NCBI GenBank assembly: GCA_036502085.1
Contig: DASXZD010000018.1
Coordinates: forward strand, 30,377 to 94,376
DNA from: PALSA-505 sp036502085
GTDB taxonomy: Bacteria; Actinomycetota; Actinomycetes; Streptosporangiales; Streptosporangiaceae
Reading direction: 5' to 3'
DNA length: 64,000 nt
Below are positions 48,790-56,562 of this stretch, piece after piece. The notes below the pieces were generated by a model, which had not been told where the DNA came from, searched no databases, and was given only the letters and a program-made list of their open reading frames with translations. The position numbers were made by a program, and so were the translations under genes. Every line of letters starts with the position of its first letter. The first letter of the stretch is position 1.

Positions 48790-49659
48790 ATGTGCACGGC
48801 CATCGTGAGTGTCGAGCCCGGCGCTCCGCTGCTGCTGGCCGGCATCCGCGACGAGCTCGTCGATCGCGCCTGGCAGCCGCCCGCCGAGCACTGGCCGGAC
48901 TACCCCGGGATCCTCGGCGGCCGTGACCTGCTGGCGGGCGGAACGTGGCTGGCGGTCGACCCGCCGGCCCGGCGCGCGGCGTGCGTGCTCAACGGCCGGG
49001 GCCGGCCGGCGGCACCGGATGCCCGCCGGTCACGAGGGGTGCTGCCGCTGCAGGCGGCGGCCGGCGGCCGGCCGGGGCCGGGCGGGCTGGCCAGCTTCGA
49101 CCCGTTTCACCTGCTGACCGTGACGCCGAGCGCGGCCACGCTGGACAGCTGGGACGGCGAGCAGCACACCGAGCGGGAACTCGGCCCCGGGCTGCACATG
49201 ATCGTCAACAGCGGCCTGGCCGGCTCTCCAGGGGTCGTCGCGGGGCGGGAAGCCGGTCCGGCGGCGGGCCGGGGCGCTGTCGCGGGTCAGGGTGCCGCGG
49301 CCGGCCGGGGGGTGGCGGCGCGGAGCGCGGCGGGGCGGGACCTCGAAGTGGCGCGCATCGCGCATTTCCTGCCGCGGCTGACCGCCGCGGAGCGGCCCGG
49401 CCCGCGCCCCGGAGCTCCCGCCCCGCTCGCCTGGGGCGCCTGGCTGCCGCTGCTGAACGGCGATGGCCTCGATCCGGCCGACCCGCGCTCCCTGATCGTC
49501 CGGCGGGATCTCGGCGATGGCCGGATCTGGGGGACGACATCGATATCGCTGGTCGCGCTGTCGGCCAGAGGCGTGCGCTACGACTTCACCGGCACGCCGG
49601 GCGATCCGCGAGCCTGGGACCCGGTACCGGACTCGTCCCATGCACCCGAATCCTCCTGA
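48790..49659 (+). CDS. NRDE/TANGO2-family protein
   Basis: A 289-aa protein starting MCTAIVSVEPGAPLLLAG; ATG 48790 is preferred because NRDE proteins expose Cys2 as a possible Ntn-type nucleophile (ATG 48781 is an alternative). Seen: GGRDLLAGGTWLAVDPPAR, VLNGRG, and the later YGTTSISLVAL-like strand WGTTSISLVALSARGVRYDF. A Gly/Ala/Arg low-complexity insertion lies around residues 150-185. Function in bacteria is unclear; eukaryotic TANGO2 is linked to heme and lipid handling. Confidence 0.85.
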   Translation: MCTAIVSVEPGAPLLLAGIRDELVDRAWQPPAEHWPDYPGILGGRDLLAGGTWLAVDPPARRAACVLNGRGRPAAPDARRSRGVLPLQAAAGGRPGPGGLASFDPFHLLTVTPSAATLDSWDGEQHTERELGPGLHMIVNSGLAGSPGVVAGREAGPAAGRGAVAGQGAAAGRGVAARSAAGRDLEVARIAHFLPRLTAAERPGPRPGAPAPLAWGAWLPLLNGDGLDPADPRSLIVRRDLGDGRIWGTTSISLVALSARGVRYDFTGTPGDPRAWDPVPDSSHAPESS

Positions 49660-49671
49660 CACACTGCATAG

Positions 49672-50403
49672 GTGGACAGCGCAGAGCGCGCAGAGCGTGC
49701 AGAGCCGAGGGCCCGTGCGCCGGGCCGCACCGGCATGTGGCGGGGCCGGAGCCCGGCCCAGCGCTCCGCGACTCGCCGCCAGCAACTGCTGGAGGCCGGC
49801 CTGGGGGTATTCGGCACGATCGGCTGGCGGCAGAGCACGGTGCGCGGGATCTGCGTGGCCGCGGGGCTGAGCGAGCGCTACTTCTACGAGTCGTTCCCCA
49901 GCCGGGATGAGCTGCTGCTCGCGGTCTACGAGGACCTGAACGAGCGCGAGTTCGAGATGTTCAGCCTGGCGACCCGCGACCTGCTGGACGGGGTCGCATC
50001 GCCCGATGACGAGACGCTGATGGGCGTGCTACACGAAGTGCTGCACGCGTGGTTCGGCACGTTCGCCGACGATCCGCGGGTGGCGCGGGTGCGGCTGACC
50101 GAGATCCTGGGCGTGAGCCCGGAGATCGACGAGCGCTACCGCGCCCATAACCGGCGCATTGCCGATCTCATCCGCGAGGTGAGCGGCCGTTCCGAGCACG
50201 TCGACGAGGCTGACGCGATCGTCGCCACGATCACCACCGGGCTGGTCGGCGCCTTGACCATTATCGCTACCGACTGGTACCTCAGCGGGTTCATGCTGCC
50301 GCTGAAGTACGTTGTCGCGGCCGGGGAGACGATCTTCCGGGGCGTGCTGGTCGAGAGCAGCGGGCTGGCCCACCCCGCAGGCCGCACCGACGAACTGCGC
50401 TGA
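49672..50403 (+). CDS. TetR-family transcriptional regulator
   Basis: A 243-aa protein. HTH: RRQQLLEAGLGVFGTIGWRQ, STVRGICVAAGLSERYFYESF, PSRDELLLAVYEDL. The C-terminal ligand domain contains VRLTEILGVSPEIDERYRAH and TTGLVGALTIIATDWYLSG. The GTG at 49672 starts within a CAGAGC tandem repeat, so ATG 49735 (MWRGRSPAQRS) may be the true start. It follows the NRDE gene by 12 bp. Target unknown. Confidence 0.9.
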   Translation: MDSAERAERAEPRARAPGRTGMWRGRSPAQRSATRRQQLLEAGLGVFGTIGWRQSTVRGICVAAGLSERYFYESFPSRDELLLAVYEDLNEREFEMFSLATRDLLDGVASPDDETLMGVLHEVLHAWFGTFADDPRVARVRLTEILGVSPEIDERYRAHNRRIADLIREVSGRSEHVDEADAIVATITTGLVGALTIIATDWYLSGFMLPLKYVVAAGETIFRGVLVESSGLAHPAGRTDELR

Positions 50404-50468
50404 CGAGCCCGCGCGAGTCATTTCGGCCGAGGCCGGAACCGGCTCCGCGGCCGGTGCGTCCAACGAGC

Positions 50469-50981
50469 ATGAGTATCTTCAGGCCACTTGCAGACATCCC
50501 GCGCCGGAGCGCCGTCGCAGTCGCTGCCGCAGGCGGCTTCGGTGCCGCGCTGATTCTGGCCGCCTGCGGCAGCCAGAGCGGCTCGGGTACGTCACCGAAC
50601 GCCGGGCCCGTCACGGCCCGGCCGGATTCCTCGCTGACCATCAGCGTCACCGCCCGCAGCGGCGGCACGCCGCAGCGCGTCACCCTCACCTGCGACCCGG
50701 CCGGGGGAACGCATCCCGCCCCCCAGGACGCCTGCGACGCGCTGGCTCACGCCAAGAACCCGTTCGCGCCGGCGCCGTCCGGCATCGCCTGCTCGATGAT
50801 CTTCTCGGGCCCGCAGACCGCATCCATCACCGGAACCTGGGACGGCAAGCACGTGACGGCCAGCTACTCCCGGGACAACGGCTGCCAGACCCAGCGCTGG
50901 AACAACATCGCCTCCGTGCTCAACGAAGTCAACCCCGGCGGCCCCATGATCCCCGCCACCAACAGCACGCCCGCCGGGTAA
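50469..50981 (+). CDS. SSI-like (subtilisin inhibitor) lipoprotein
   Basis: A 170-aa protein: signal peptide from ATG 50469 ending in the lipobox LILAACGS, then a Ser/Gly linker, then LTISVTARSG, RVTLTCDPAGGTHPAPQDAC, SGIACSMIFSGPQTASITGT and the late Cys in NGCQTQRW. The four Cys and the CDPAGGTHP motif are the signature of Streptomyces subtilisin inhibitor (family I16). Being membrane-anchored, it may protect the cell from subtilase-type proteases. GTG 50454 is an alternative start. The nearby secreted proteases make the context suggestive. Confidence 0.88.
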   Translation: MSIFRPLADIPRRSAVAVAAAGGFGAALILAACGSQSGSGTSPNAGPVTARPDSSLTISVTARSGGTPQRVTLTCDPAGGTHPAPQDACDALAHAKNPFAPAPSGIACSMIFSGPQTASITGTWDGKHVTASYSRDNGCQTQRWNNIASVLNEVNPGGPMIPATNSTPAG

Positions 50982-51035
50982 CCCCTGGGTGGGGCCGCCG
51001 CGTCTGCCGTGCGCACGCGGAGCCGCCCAGAGCGT

Positions 51036-51083
51036 GATGGCGAAGACTCAGTAGTGCCGGAGCGCCACTAAGTCTTCGCCATC
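51036..51083. terminator. Bidirectional terminator
   Basis: GATGGCGAAGACT (51036-51048) pairs perfectly with AGTCTTCGCCATC (51071-51083), with further partial pairing inside. It lies between the inhibitor lipoprotein gene and the convergent TrmB/LuxR gene. Confidence 0.8.
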
Positions 51084-51106
51084 ATGGAATCCTCGCGCCG
51101 CGCCGG

Positions 51107-52093
51107 CTATACCCATCCCCGCTGACGCGCTGCCATCCCGGCCTGGAACCGGCTGGTGACGTTGAGATCCTGCATCAGGCGCCGGATGTGTCGCTGCGCG
51201 GTGCGCAGGCTGCAGCCGAGTGCCCGGGCGATCCCCTCGTCGGTGAGCCCCGCGGCCAGGCAGGACAAGATCGCCGACGTCGTCTCGTCCGGCTGGCCCG
51301 TGTTCTCCTCGGCCGGGTCGTCGCCCAGGAAGGTCCGCAGCGGGATCGCGCGCTCCCATTCGGCCTCGAACAGGGCGATCAGCGAGTCGAGCAGGTCACA
51401 CGGCCGTACGATGAACGACGCGTCGATGGAGTTCGGCCTCGTCTTGATCGGGATCAGGGCCAGCGTGTTGTCGATGATCCACAGCTTCGTCGGCAGGTCC
51501 GGCCGGACCCGCGCCTGCTCGCCGATCTCGAGCGCGGCCCGGATGTCGCCCTCCATCCGGCCGGGCCACATGACCGCCTGCGCGGTGTAGATGACCCGGT
51601 AGCAGACTCCATCGCGGATCCGCTTCGCCTCCTGGTCGAGCCCGTCGTCATCCTCGGGCGGCGACACGTACGGCGGCCGGTCGAATCCCCGGATCTGGAC
51701 GCGGGCGCTGTCCGGCAGCTGGTCGGTATGGCTCCGGATGTTGCCCTCGCCGGTGATGATCTCCACCAGTTCGGCCGGATGTTCCTGGCGGGACGCTTCC
51801 TGGAAGGCCTTCATCAGGTCGCCGCTGGCCAGCCGTGCCTGCCGCAGCTGGTTTTCCTGCCTGACCAGCAGCGGCTCGATGGCGATGTCGGGAGCCACGG
51901 CGATGTATCGGCCCTGCTTGCCGGGCAGCCGGTTCGCCAGTCCCTGCCGGACCAGCCGCTGCAGGTCCCTGGTCGCCTGCTGCGAGGACATCGAGGCGTA
52001 GGCTGCGAGCTCGGCGACGGTAGACCGCGGGCTGTGGATCAGGACTGTGTAAAGACTCTCTTCCGTGGCAGAGAGACCTAGCGCATTGAACAT
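51107..52093 (-). CDS. TrmB-like/LuxR-type transcriptional regulator
   Basis: A 328-aa protein. N-terminal winged HTH of TrmB type (LGLSATEESLYTVLIHSPRS, TVAELAAYASMSSQQATRDL). A middle domain carries RVIYTAQAVMWPGR and PTKLWIIDNTLALIPIK, as in regulators that sense through a PLD-like fold. A C-terminal LuxR HTH (AILSCLAAGLTDEGIARALG, CSLRTAQRHIRRLMQDLNV) follows. This architecture is common in actinobacterial secondary-metabolite regulators. Target unknown. The upstream gap 52094-52386 contains no secure gene. Confidence 0.9.
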   Translation of the reverse strand: MFNALGLSATEESLYTVLIHSPRSTVAELAAYASMSSQQATRDLQRLVRQGLANRLPGKQGRYIAVAPDIAIEPLLVRQENQLRQARLASGDLMKAFQEASRQEHPAELVEIITGEGNIRSHTDQLPDSARVQIRGFDRPPYVSPPEDDDGLDQEAKRIRDGVCYRVIYTAQAVMWPGRMEGDIRAALEIGEQARVRPDLPTKLWIIDNTLALIPIKTRPNSIDASFIVRPCDLLDSLIALFEAEWERAIPLRTFLGDDPAEENTGQPDETTSAILSCLAAGLTDEGIARALGCSLRTAQRHIRRLMQDLNVTSRFQAGMAARQRGWV

Positions 52094-52386
52094 CTGACGC
52101 CTCCACGGTTACGTGGCGGTAATCCGCCATACGTCATAGACCCGCCGCTGCGGCACCCTTGCGTCACACGATTGAAACGGTACACGATGCTTGCATACCG
52201 GGCGCACTATCTCCTGTTAGCCGTGTGAACAACCTCGGGAGGTGCCGTGGCCAGGTTCCGCACAGCTGGAGCCAGGTTGAGCTGCACGACACGCATGCGC
52301 TCGCACCACGGGCGTCTGCAAGCTCCGCGCGTGACCGCCGCACCACGCTGCGCGATCCGCGGCTGCCGGTCCAGGAAGCCAGCGCG

Positions 52387-52680
52387 ATGATCCTGGAGCC
52401 GGTGGGGACGCTACCCGGCCACGAGCATCAGGGCACGAGTTCGCCAGGGGCGGCTCCGGTGCTGGCCGGGAACTATGAGGTGGCCGCGCAGATCGAACGA
52501 GCCTACCCGGGGTATCACGTTTGGATTTCCGACGCTGGATGGTGGTATGCCACCCGGACTCACTCCTGGGCGCGCGGGCAATCGGCCACCGTGCATGGAC
52601 CTGGGCCTGGGGAACTTACTGGGGCACTGGCCGCCGAAGAAGCCGCCATCATCGGCTGCGCAATGACGGGAGCGTGGTAA
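52387..52680 (+). CDS. Small hypothetical protein, 97 aa
   Basis: ATG 52387, with AGGAAG about ten bases upstream. It reads YEVAAQIERAYPGYHVWISD, then GWWYATRTHSWARG and ELTGALAAEEAAIIGCAM. This pattern (E-RAFPGWHVW-SD-GRWWATR) recurs in many small actinobacterial proteins of unknown function. A 47-codon Arg-rich frame (GTG 52247) ends in ATGA at this start; I regard that frame as doubtful. No signal peptide. Confidence 0.7.
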   Translation: MILEPVGTLPGHEHQGTSSPGAAPVLAGNYEVAAQIERAYPGYHVWISDAGWWYATRTHSWARGQSATVHGPGPGELTGALAAEEAAIIGCAMTGAW

Positions 52681-52816
52681 TCGCCATCACGCGCTCTGCT
52701 GGCAACCCGCTAGTGTCAGCAAAGAGCGAAAGGCATTTTTTTCCGAACGAGGAATTGTCGGTCAGCCGCTTTTACCCAAGCGACTGACCATTGATCTTCC
52801 TATAAGCAAGACAAGC

Positions 52817-52854
52817 GACCGCGGCCGCAAGGGCAATGCCCTGCGGGCGCGGTC
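52817..52854 (-). terminator. Terminator of the DAHP synthase gene
   Basis: GACCGCGGCCGCAAGGGC and GCCCTGCGGGCGCGGTC form a stem of about 16 pairs with one mismatch and one bulge, loop AAT. On the minus strand it is followed by CGCTTGTCTTGCTTAT, moderately T-rich. It begins four bases after the stop. Confidence 0.8.
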
Positions 52855-52857
52855 GTC

Positions 52858-54201
52858 TTACCCGATGCCGACGTGCTGGCGGTACATGCCGGCCACCAGG
52901 AACGCCAGGTCCAGCGACTGGCCGCGGTTGAGCCGCGGGTCACAGGCGGTCTCGTAGCGCTGGCGCAGGTCGCTCTCAGCGACGTTCTGCCCGCCGCCCA
53001 CGCACTCGGTGACGTCGTCGCCAGTGAACTCGATATGGATGCCGCCCGGGTGGGTACCGAGCGCGCGATGCACCTCGAAGAACCCGGTGACCTCGTCGAG
53101 CACATCGTCAAAGCGCCGGGTCTTGTGCCCGCTCGCCGCCTCGATCGTGTTGCCGTGCATGGGGTCGCACACCCAGGCCACCTCGGCGCCTCCGGCCACA
53201 ACCTTCTCCACCAGCGGCGGCAGCAGGTCGCGGATCCGCCCGGCGCCCATCCGCGTCATCAGCGTGAGCCGGCCCGGCTCCCGGTCGGGATCGAGCGCGT
53301 CGATCAGGGCGAGCACATCCTCTGCGGCGGCGCCCGGGCCGACCTTGACCGCGACCGGGTTGCGGATCCGGCGGGCGAACTCGATGTGCGCGCCGCCGAG
53401 CGCGCGGGTCCGCTCGCCGATCCACAGCAGGTGCGCCGACACGTCGTAATGCTGCCCGGTCCGTGAATCGACCCTGGTCAGCGCCCGCTCGTAGTCGAGC
53501 AGCAGGGCCTCGTGGCTGGAATAGAGCTCGACCGCCCTGAACTCCTCAGGGTCAGCCCCGCAGGCATGCATAAACGCGATCGCCCGGTCGATCTCCGCAG
53601 CCAGCTGCTCGTACCGCTGTCCTGCCGGGCTACGGGCGACGAAGTCCTGGTTCCAGGCGTGCACCTGGCGGAGGTCGGCGTAGCCGCCACTGGCGAAGGC
53701 CCGGCACAGGTTCAGCGTGACCGCCGAGCAGTGGTAAGCATCGAGCAGCCGGCCCGGATCGGGCCTTCGCGCCGCCGCGCTGAACTCCAGGCCGTTGACG
53801 GCGTCGCCGCGGTAAACCGGCAGCTCCACGCCGTCCCTGACCTCGGTTGCCGCCGACCGCGGCTTGGCGAACTGCCCCGCCATCCGGCCCACCTTCACCA
53901 CCGGCACGCTCGCCGCATAGGTGAGCACCACGGCCATCTGCAGCAGCGTCCTGAGCCTGCCGCGCACGCTCTCCGCGGTCGTCCCGGCGAACGTCTCCGC
54001 GCAGTCGCCGCCCTGCAGCAAGAACGCCTCACCGCGCGCCACCGCGGCCAGCCGCTCCTTCAGCTGGTCGCACTCCCCGGCGAACACCAGCGGCGGGAGG
54101 TTCGCCAGCTGGCGCACGACCGCCCCCAGCCGCTCCCGGTCGGGCCAGTCTGGCTGCTGAAGTGGCGGCGCACCACCCTCAAGGTCCCGCGACACGGTCA
54201 C
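52858..54201 (-). CDS. Class II 3-deoxy-7-phosphoheptulonate (DAHP) synthase
   Basis: A 447-aa plant-type DAHP synthase, the first enzyme of the shikimate pathway (PEP plus erythrose 4-phosphate). Seen: LPPLVFAGECDQLKERLA, GEAFLLQGGDCAETFA with the metal-binding Cys, KVGRMAGQFAKPRS, LWIGERTRALGGAHIEFARR, MHGNTIEAASGHKTR, HPGGIHIEFTGDDVTEC and CDPRLNRGQSLDLAFLVA. Full length. The upstream 54202-54360 is extremely C-rich without a gene. Confidence 0.96.
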   Translation of the reverse strand: MTVSRDLEGGAPPLQQPDWPDRERLGAVVRQLANLPPLVFAGECDQLKERLAAVARGEAFLLQGGDCAETFAGTTAESVRGRLRTLLQMAVVLTYAASVPVVKVGRMAGQFAKPRSAATEVRDGVELPVYRGDAVNGLEFSAAARRPDPGRLLDAYHCSAVTLNLCRAFASGGYADLRQVHAWNQDFVARSPAGQRYEQLAAEIDRAIAFMHACGADPEEFRAVELYSSHEALLLDYERALTRVDSRTGQHYDVSAHLLWIGERTRALGGAHIEFARRIRNPVAVKVGPGAAAEDVLALIDALDPDREPGRLTLMTRMGAGRIRDLLPPLVEKVVAGGAEVAWVCDPMHGNTIEAASGHKTRRFDDVLDEVTGFFEVHRALGTHPGGIHIEFTGDDVTECVGGGQNVAESDLRQRYETACDPRLNRGQSLDLAFLVAGMYRQHVGIG

Positions 54202-54366
54202 CGCTCCAGGCTAACGTTCCAGCGAACCCACCCCGCCCCCGGCGCCCAGTTACCCCGCCTAGCGGCCGGAGCCCGGCGTCCGCTCACGGGCCGCGCCCGC
54301 CCGCTCCCCCCGCGCCACCGCGTCGCCCCCGCACCGGCCCGCCTCACGCGCCCCCGAAATGATCAA

Positions 54367-54418
54367 CGTCGATGTGAATTTGGTGTTGCTCTATGACCGT
54401 CGATGTGAATTTGGTGTT
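54367..54418. repeat. 21-bp direct repeat downstream of nrtR; gap 54202-54465
   Basis: CGTCGATGTGAATTTGGTGT followed by T occurs at 54367-54387 and again at 54398-54418, with a ten-base spacer, in a stretch much less GC-rich than its surroundings. It lies 3' of nrtR and 5' of the DAHP synthase gene. Possibly mobile-element debris; no flanking element is visible. Nothing else is seen in the gap. Confidence 0.8.
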
Positions 54419-54465
54419 CTTCCAGCCGGGGCGGGAACCGGGGAGCCGGGAGGTTGGCGGGCGGG

Positions 54466-55266
54466 TCAGGGGGCTGGCGGGCGGAATGCGGCGAAGGGGT
54501 TGGTGACGCGCAGGGTTCTCGCGGCGAAGCGGTACAAGGTCGCGGGGCGGCCGCCGGCCGCGGCCGGCCTGACGGTGGCCGGAGTGGCTTCGATGACTCC
54601 GCGGCGGAGCAGGATGCGCTGCAGGTTGGTGGCAGAGACCGGGTGGCCGAGCGCGGCCGCATATATCGCCCGCAGCTCGGTGATCGTGAACGTGGCCGGG
54701 GCCAGGGCGAAGCCAAGGTTGGTGTAGGAGAGCTTGGCGCGCAGGCGCTCCCGTGCCGACCCGATGATCGACTCGTGATCGAACGCCGTCCTGGGGAGCG
54801 ATCCGACCGGATGCCAGGCCGTGTCGTCCGGGACTTGCGGGTGCACGTCCGTCGCCACGAGCGCCAGGTACGCGGTGGCCAGCACGCGCTCCCGCGGGTC
54901 GCGCCCAGGATCGCTGCGCGTTTCCAGTTGCTCGAGGTGAGCAACGTTAGTGAGGTCCACCTTGACCGCGAGATGACGGCCGACGGACGTCCCGAGTAGC
55001 TCGTCGCTGCCGAGCGGCCCGCCCGGCAGTGACCAGCATTCCTGGAACGGCGGCCGGGCGCGCCGCCACAGCAAGACCTCCAGGCAATGGTCGCGGACCT
55101 GGAAGACCACGGCCAGCGCCTCGTGCCGGAACCGCCCCCCGTCCTGGCACGGGCGCCCGTCCCGACGCTCGTGCCCATCCTGGCCGACGTATTCGTCCTG
55201 GCTTCCGGGTCCATCCCGGTTGTCAGGTCCGTCTTGCGTCTGGTGTCCGTGCTGCACGCCAAGCAT
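54466..55266 (-). CDS. nrtR: NrtR-type (Nudix-related) regulator of NAD synthesis
   Basis: A 266-aa protein: an N-terminal Asp/Gly/Gln-rich stretch of about 45 residues, a degenerate Nudix domain (ALAVVFQVRDHCLEVLLWRR, ECWSLPGGPLG, KVDLTNVAHLEQLETRSDP, GRDPRERVLATAYLALV) and a C-terminal winged helix (LSYTNLGFALAPATFTITEL, RAIYAAALGHPVSATNLQRI, LLRRGVIEAT). This is the NrtR architecture, which represses NAD genes and senses ADP-ribose. It is divergent from nadA with a palindrome between, which makes the role convincing. ATG 55266. Confidence 0.9.
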   Translation of the reverse strand: MLGVQHGHQTQDGPDNRDGPGSQDEYVGQDGHERRDGRPCQDGGRFRHEALAVVFQVRDHCLEVLLWRRARPPFQECWSLPGGPLGSDELLGTSVGRHLAVKVDLTNVAHLEQLETRSDPGRDPRERVLATAYLALVATDVHPQVPDDTAWHPVGSLPRTAFDHESIIGSARERLRAKLSYTNLGFALAPATFTITELRAIYAAALGHPVSATNLQRILLRRGVIEATPATVRPAAAGGRPATLYRFAARTLRVTNPFAAFRPPAP

Positions 55267-55275
55267 GCTAGTGTC

Positions 55276-55304
55276 TTTTCGAGTTTTAGACTATGAGTCG
55301 AAAA
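55276..55304. promoter_or_regulatory. Candidate NrtR operator in the nrtR-nadA gap
   Basis: TTTTCGA (55276-55282) and TCGAAAA (55298-55304) are perfect inverted repeats 15 bases apart, with outer CTAG on both sides (55268-55271 and 55304-55307) and an inner GACTATGAGTC. It fills the 60-bp divergent region and is AT-rich compared with its surroundings. Confidence 0.7.
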
Positions 55305-55326
55305 CTAGGTGAGGGCGGAGTTACGG

Positions 55327-56562
55327 ATGGCGATCACGACGGCAGCCGGTGCTGGGGCACAGCAGCAGGCCGGTCGCGCAGAGCAGGCGCAGTGGCCAGA
55401 CCAGTCGCAGCGGTCCGGCCGCGCGGGGGCGGGCCGGGCTGCCGCATCTGGCTCGGCCGGGACCGGTGGCCACGGTGCAGGCGCGGTGGGTGCGCACGGC
55501 GCGGCTGGCGGGAACGGCTCGGCCCTGGCTGATGCCAATGGCGCGGGCCGGGGTGGTGCGCAGGCCGCCGGCGTGGCCGTTGCGGATTGTGCTGGCAGGG
55601 TTGATCCTGGCTGGGCGGAACGGGTTCGGGAGCTGGCTGCCGAGCGGGATGCCGTCATCCTGGCGCACAACTATCAGCTGCCGGAGATCCAGGACGTCGC
55701 CGATCACGTGGGCGACTCGCTTGCCCTGTCGCGGCTGGCGGCGGCCAGCACGGCACGGGTGATCGTCTTCGCCGGGGTGTACTTCATGGCCGAGACGGCC
55801 AAGATTCTCAGCCCGGACAAGACCGTGCTGATCCCGGACCAGCGGGCCGGCTGCTCGCTAGCGGACAGCATCACCGCCGCCCAGCTGCGCGAATGGAAGG
55901 CCGAGCACCCGGGCGCGGCCGTGGTCGCCTACGTGAACACCAGCGCCGAGGTCAAGGCCGAGGCGGACGTGTGCTGCACGTCGTCCAACGCCGCCGAAGT
56001 CGTGAACTCCATCCCGGCCGACCGCGAGGTGCTGTTCTGCCCCGATCAGTTTCTCGGCGCGCACGTGCGGCGGGTGACCGGCCGGAGCAACCTGCTGATC
56101 TGGTCCGGCGAGTGCCACGTGCACGCCGCGATCAGCGCCGCCGACCTGACCGCCCAGGTGGCGGCCGAGCCGGAGGCCGAGCTGTTCATCCATCCGGAGT
56201 GCGGCTGCGCCACCCCGGCGCTCTACCTGGCCGGCGAGGGCCTGGTTCCCGCGGACCGGGTGCGGATCCTGTCCACCGGCGACATGCTGACCGCGGCCGC
56301 CCGGACCCGGTCGGGCACGGTCCTGGTGGCCACCGAGATCGGAATGCTGCATCAGCTCCGCCAGGCGGCGCCTGAGGTGGACTTCCGGCCGGTCAACGAG
56401 CGCGCGTCCTGCCGGTACATGAAGATGATCACTCCCGATGTGCTGCTGCGCTGCCTGCAGCGGGGCGAGGATGAGGTTCACGTCGCCCCGGCGGTAGCGG
56501 ATCGAGCCCGTGCCTCCGTTAGGAAGATGATCTCTATCGGACATCCGGGCGGCGCCGAGTGA
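55327..56562 (+). CDS. nadA: Quinolinate synthase NadA
   Basis: A 411-aa enzyme that condenses iminoaspartate with dihydroxyacetone phosphate. Core motifs: AVILAHNYQLPEIQDVADHV, GDSLALSR, GVYFMAETAKIL, RAGCSLADS, VNTSAEVKAEADVCCTSSNA, WSGECHVH, HPECGC and ATEIGMLHQL; the three cluster Cys are present. Residues 1-95 are an Ala/Gly/Gln low-complexity extension that is not part of the fold. ATG 55327 has GGAG six bases upstream; GTG 55309 is in frame. It overlaps nadB (GTGA). Confidence 0.96.
   Translation: MAITTAAGAGAQQQAGRAEQAQWPDQSQRSGRAGAGRAAASGSAGTGGHGAGAVGAHGAAGGNGSALADANGAGRGGAQAAGVAVADCAGRVDPGWAERVRELAAERDAVILAHNYQLPEIQDVADHVGDSLALSRLAAASTARVIVFAGVYFMAETAKILSPDKTVLIPDQRAGCSLADSITAAQLREWKAEHPGAAVVAYVNTSAEVKAEADVCCTSSNAAEVVNSIPADREVLFCPDQFLGAHVRRVTGRSNLLIWSGECHVHAAISAADLTAQVAAEPEAELFIHPECGCATPALYLAGEGLVPADRVRILSTGDMLTAAARTRSGTVLVATEIGMLHQLRQAAPEVDFRPVNERASCRYMKMITPDVLLRCLQRGEDEVHVAPAVADRARASVRKMISIGHPGGAE

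Noticed and set aside
52247..52390. 47-codon GTG frame ending in ATGA at the 97-aa gene
   Set aside because: Arg-rich, shadow-like composition and a cramped ribosome site; not strong enough to list as a gene.
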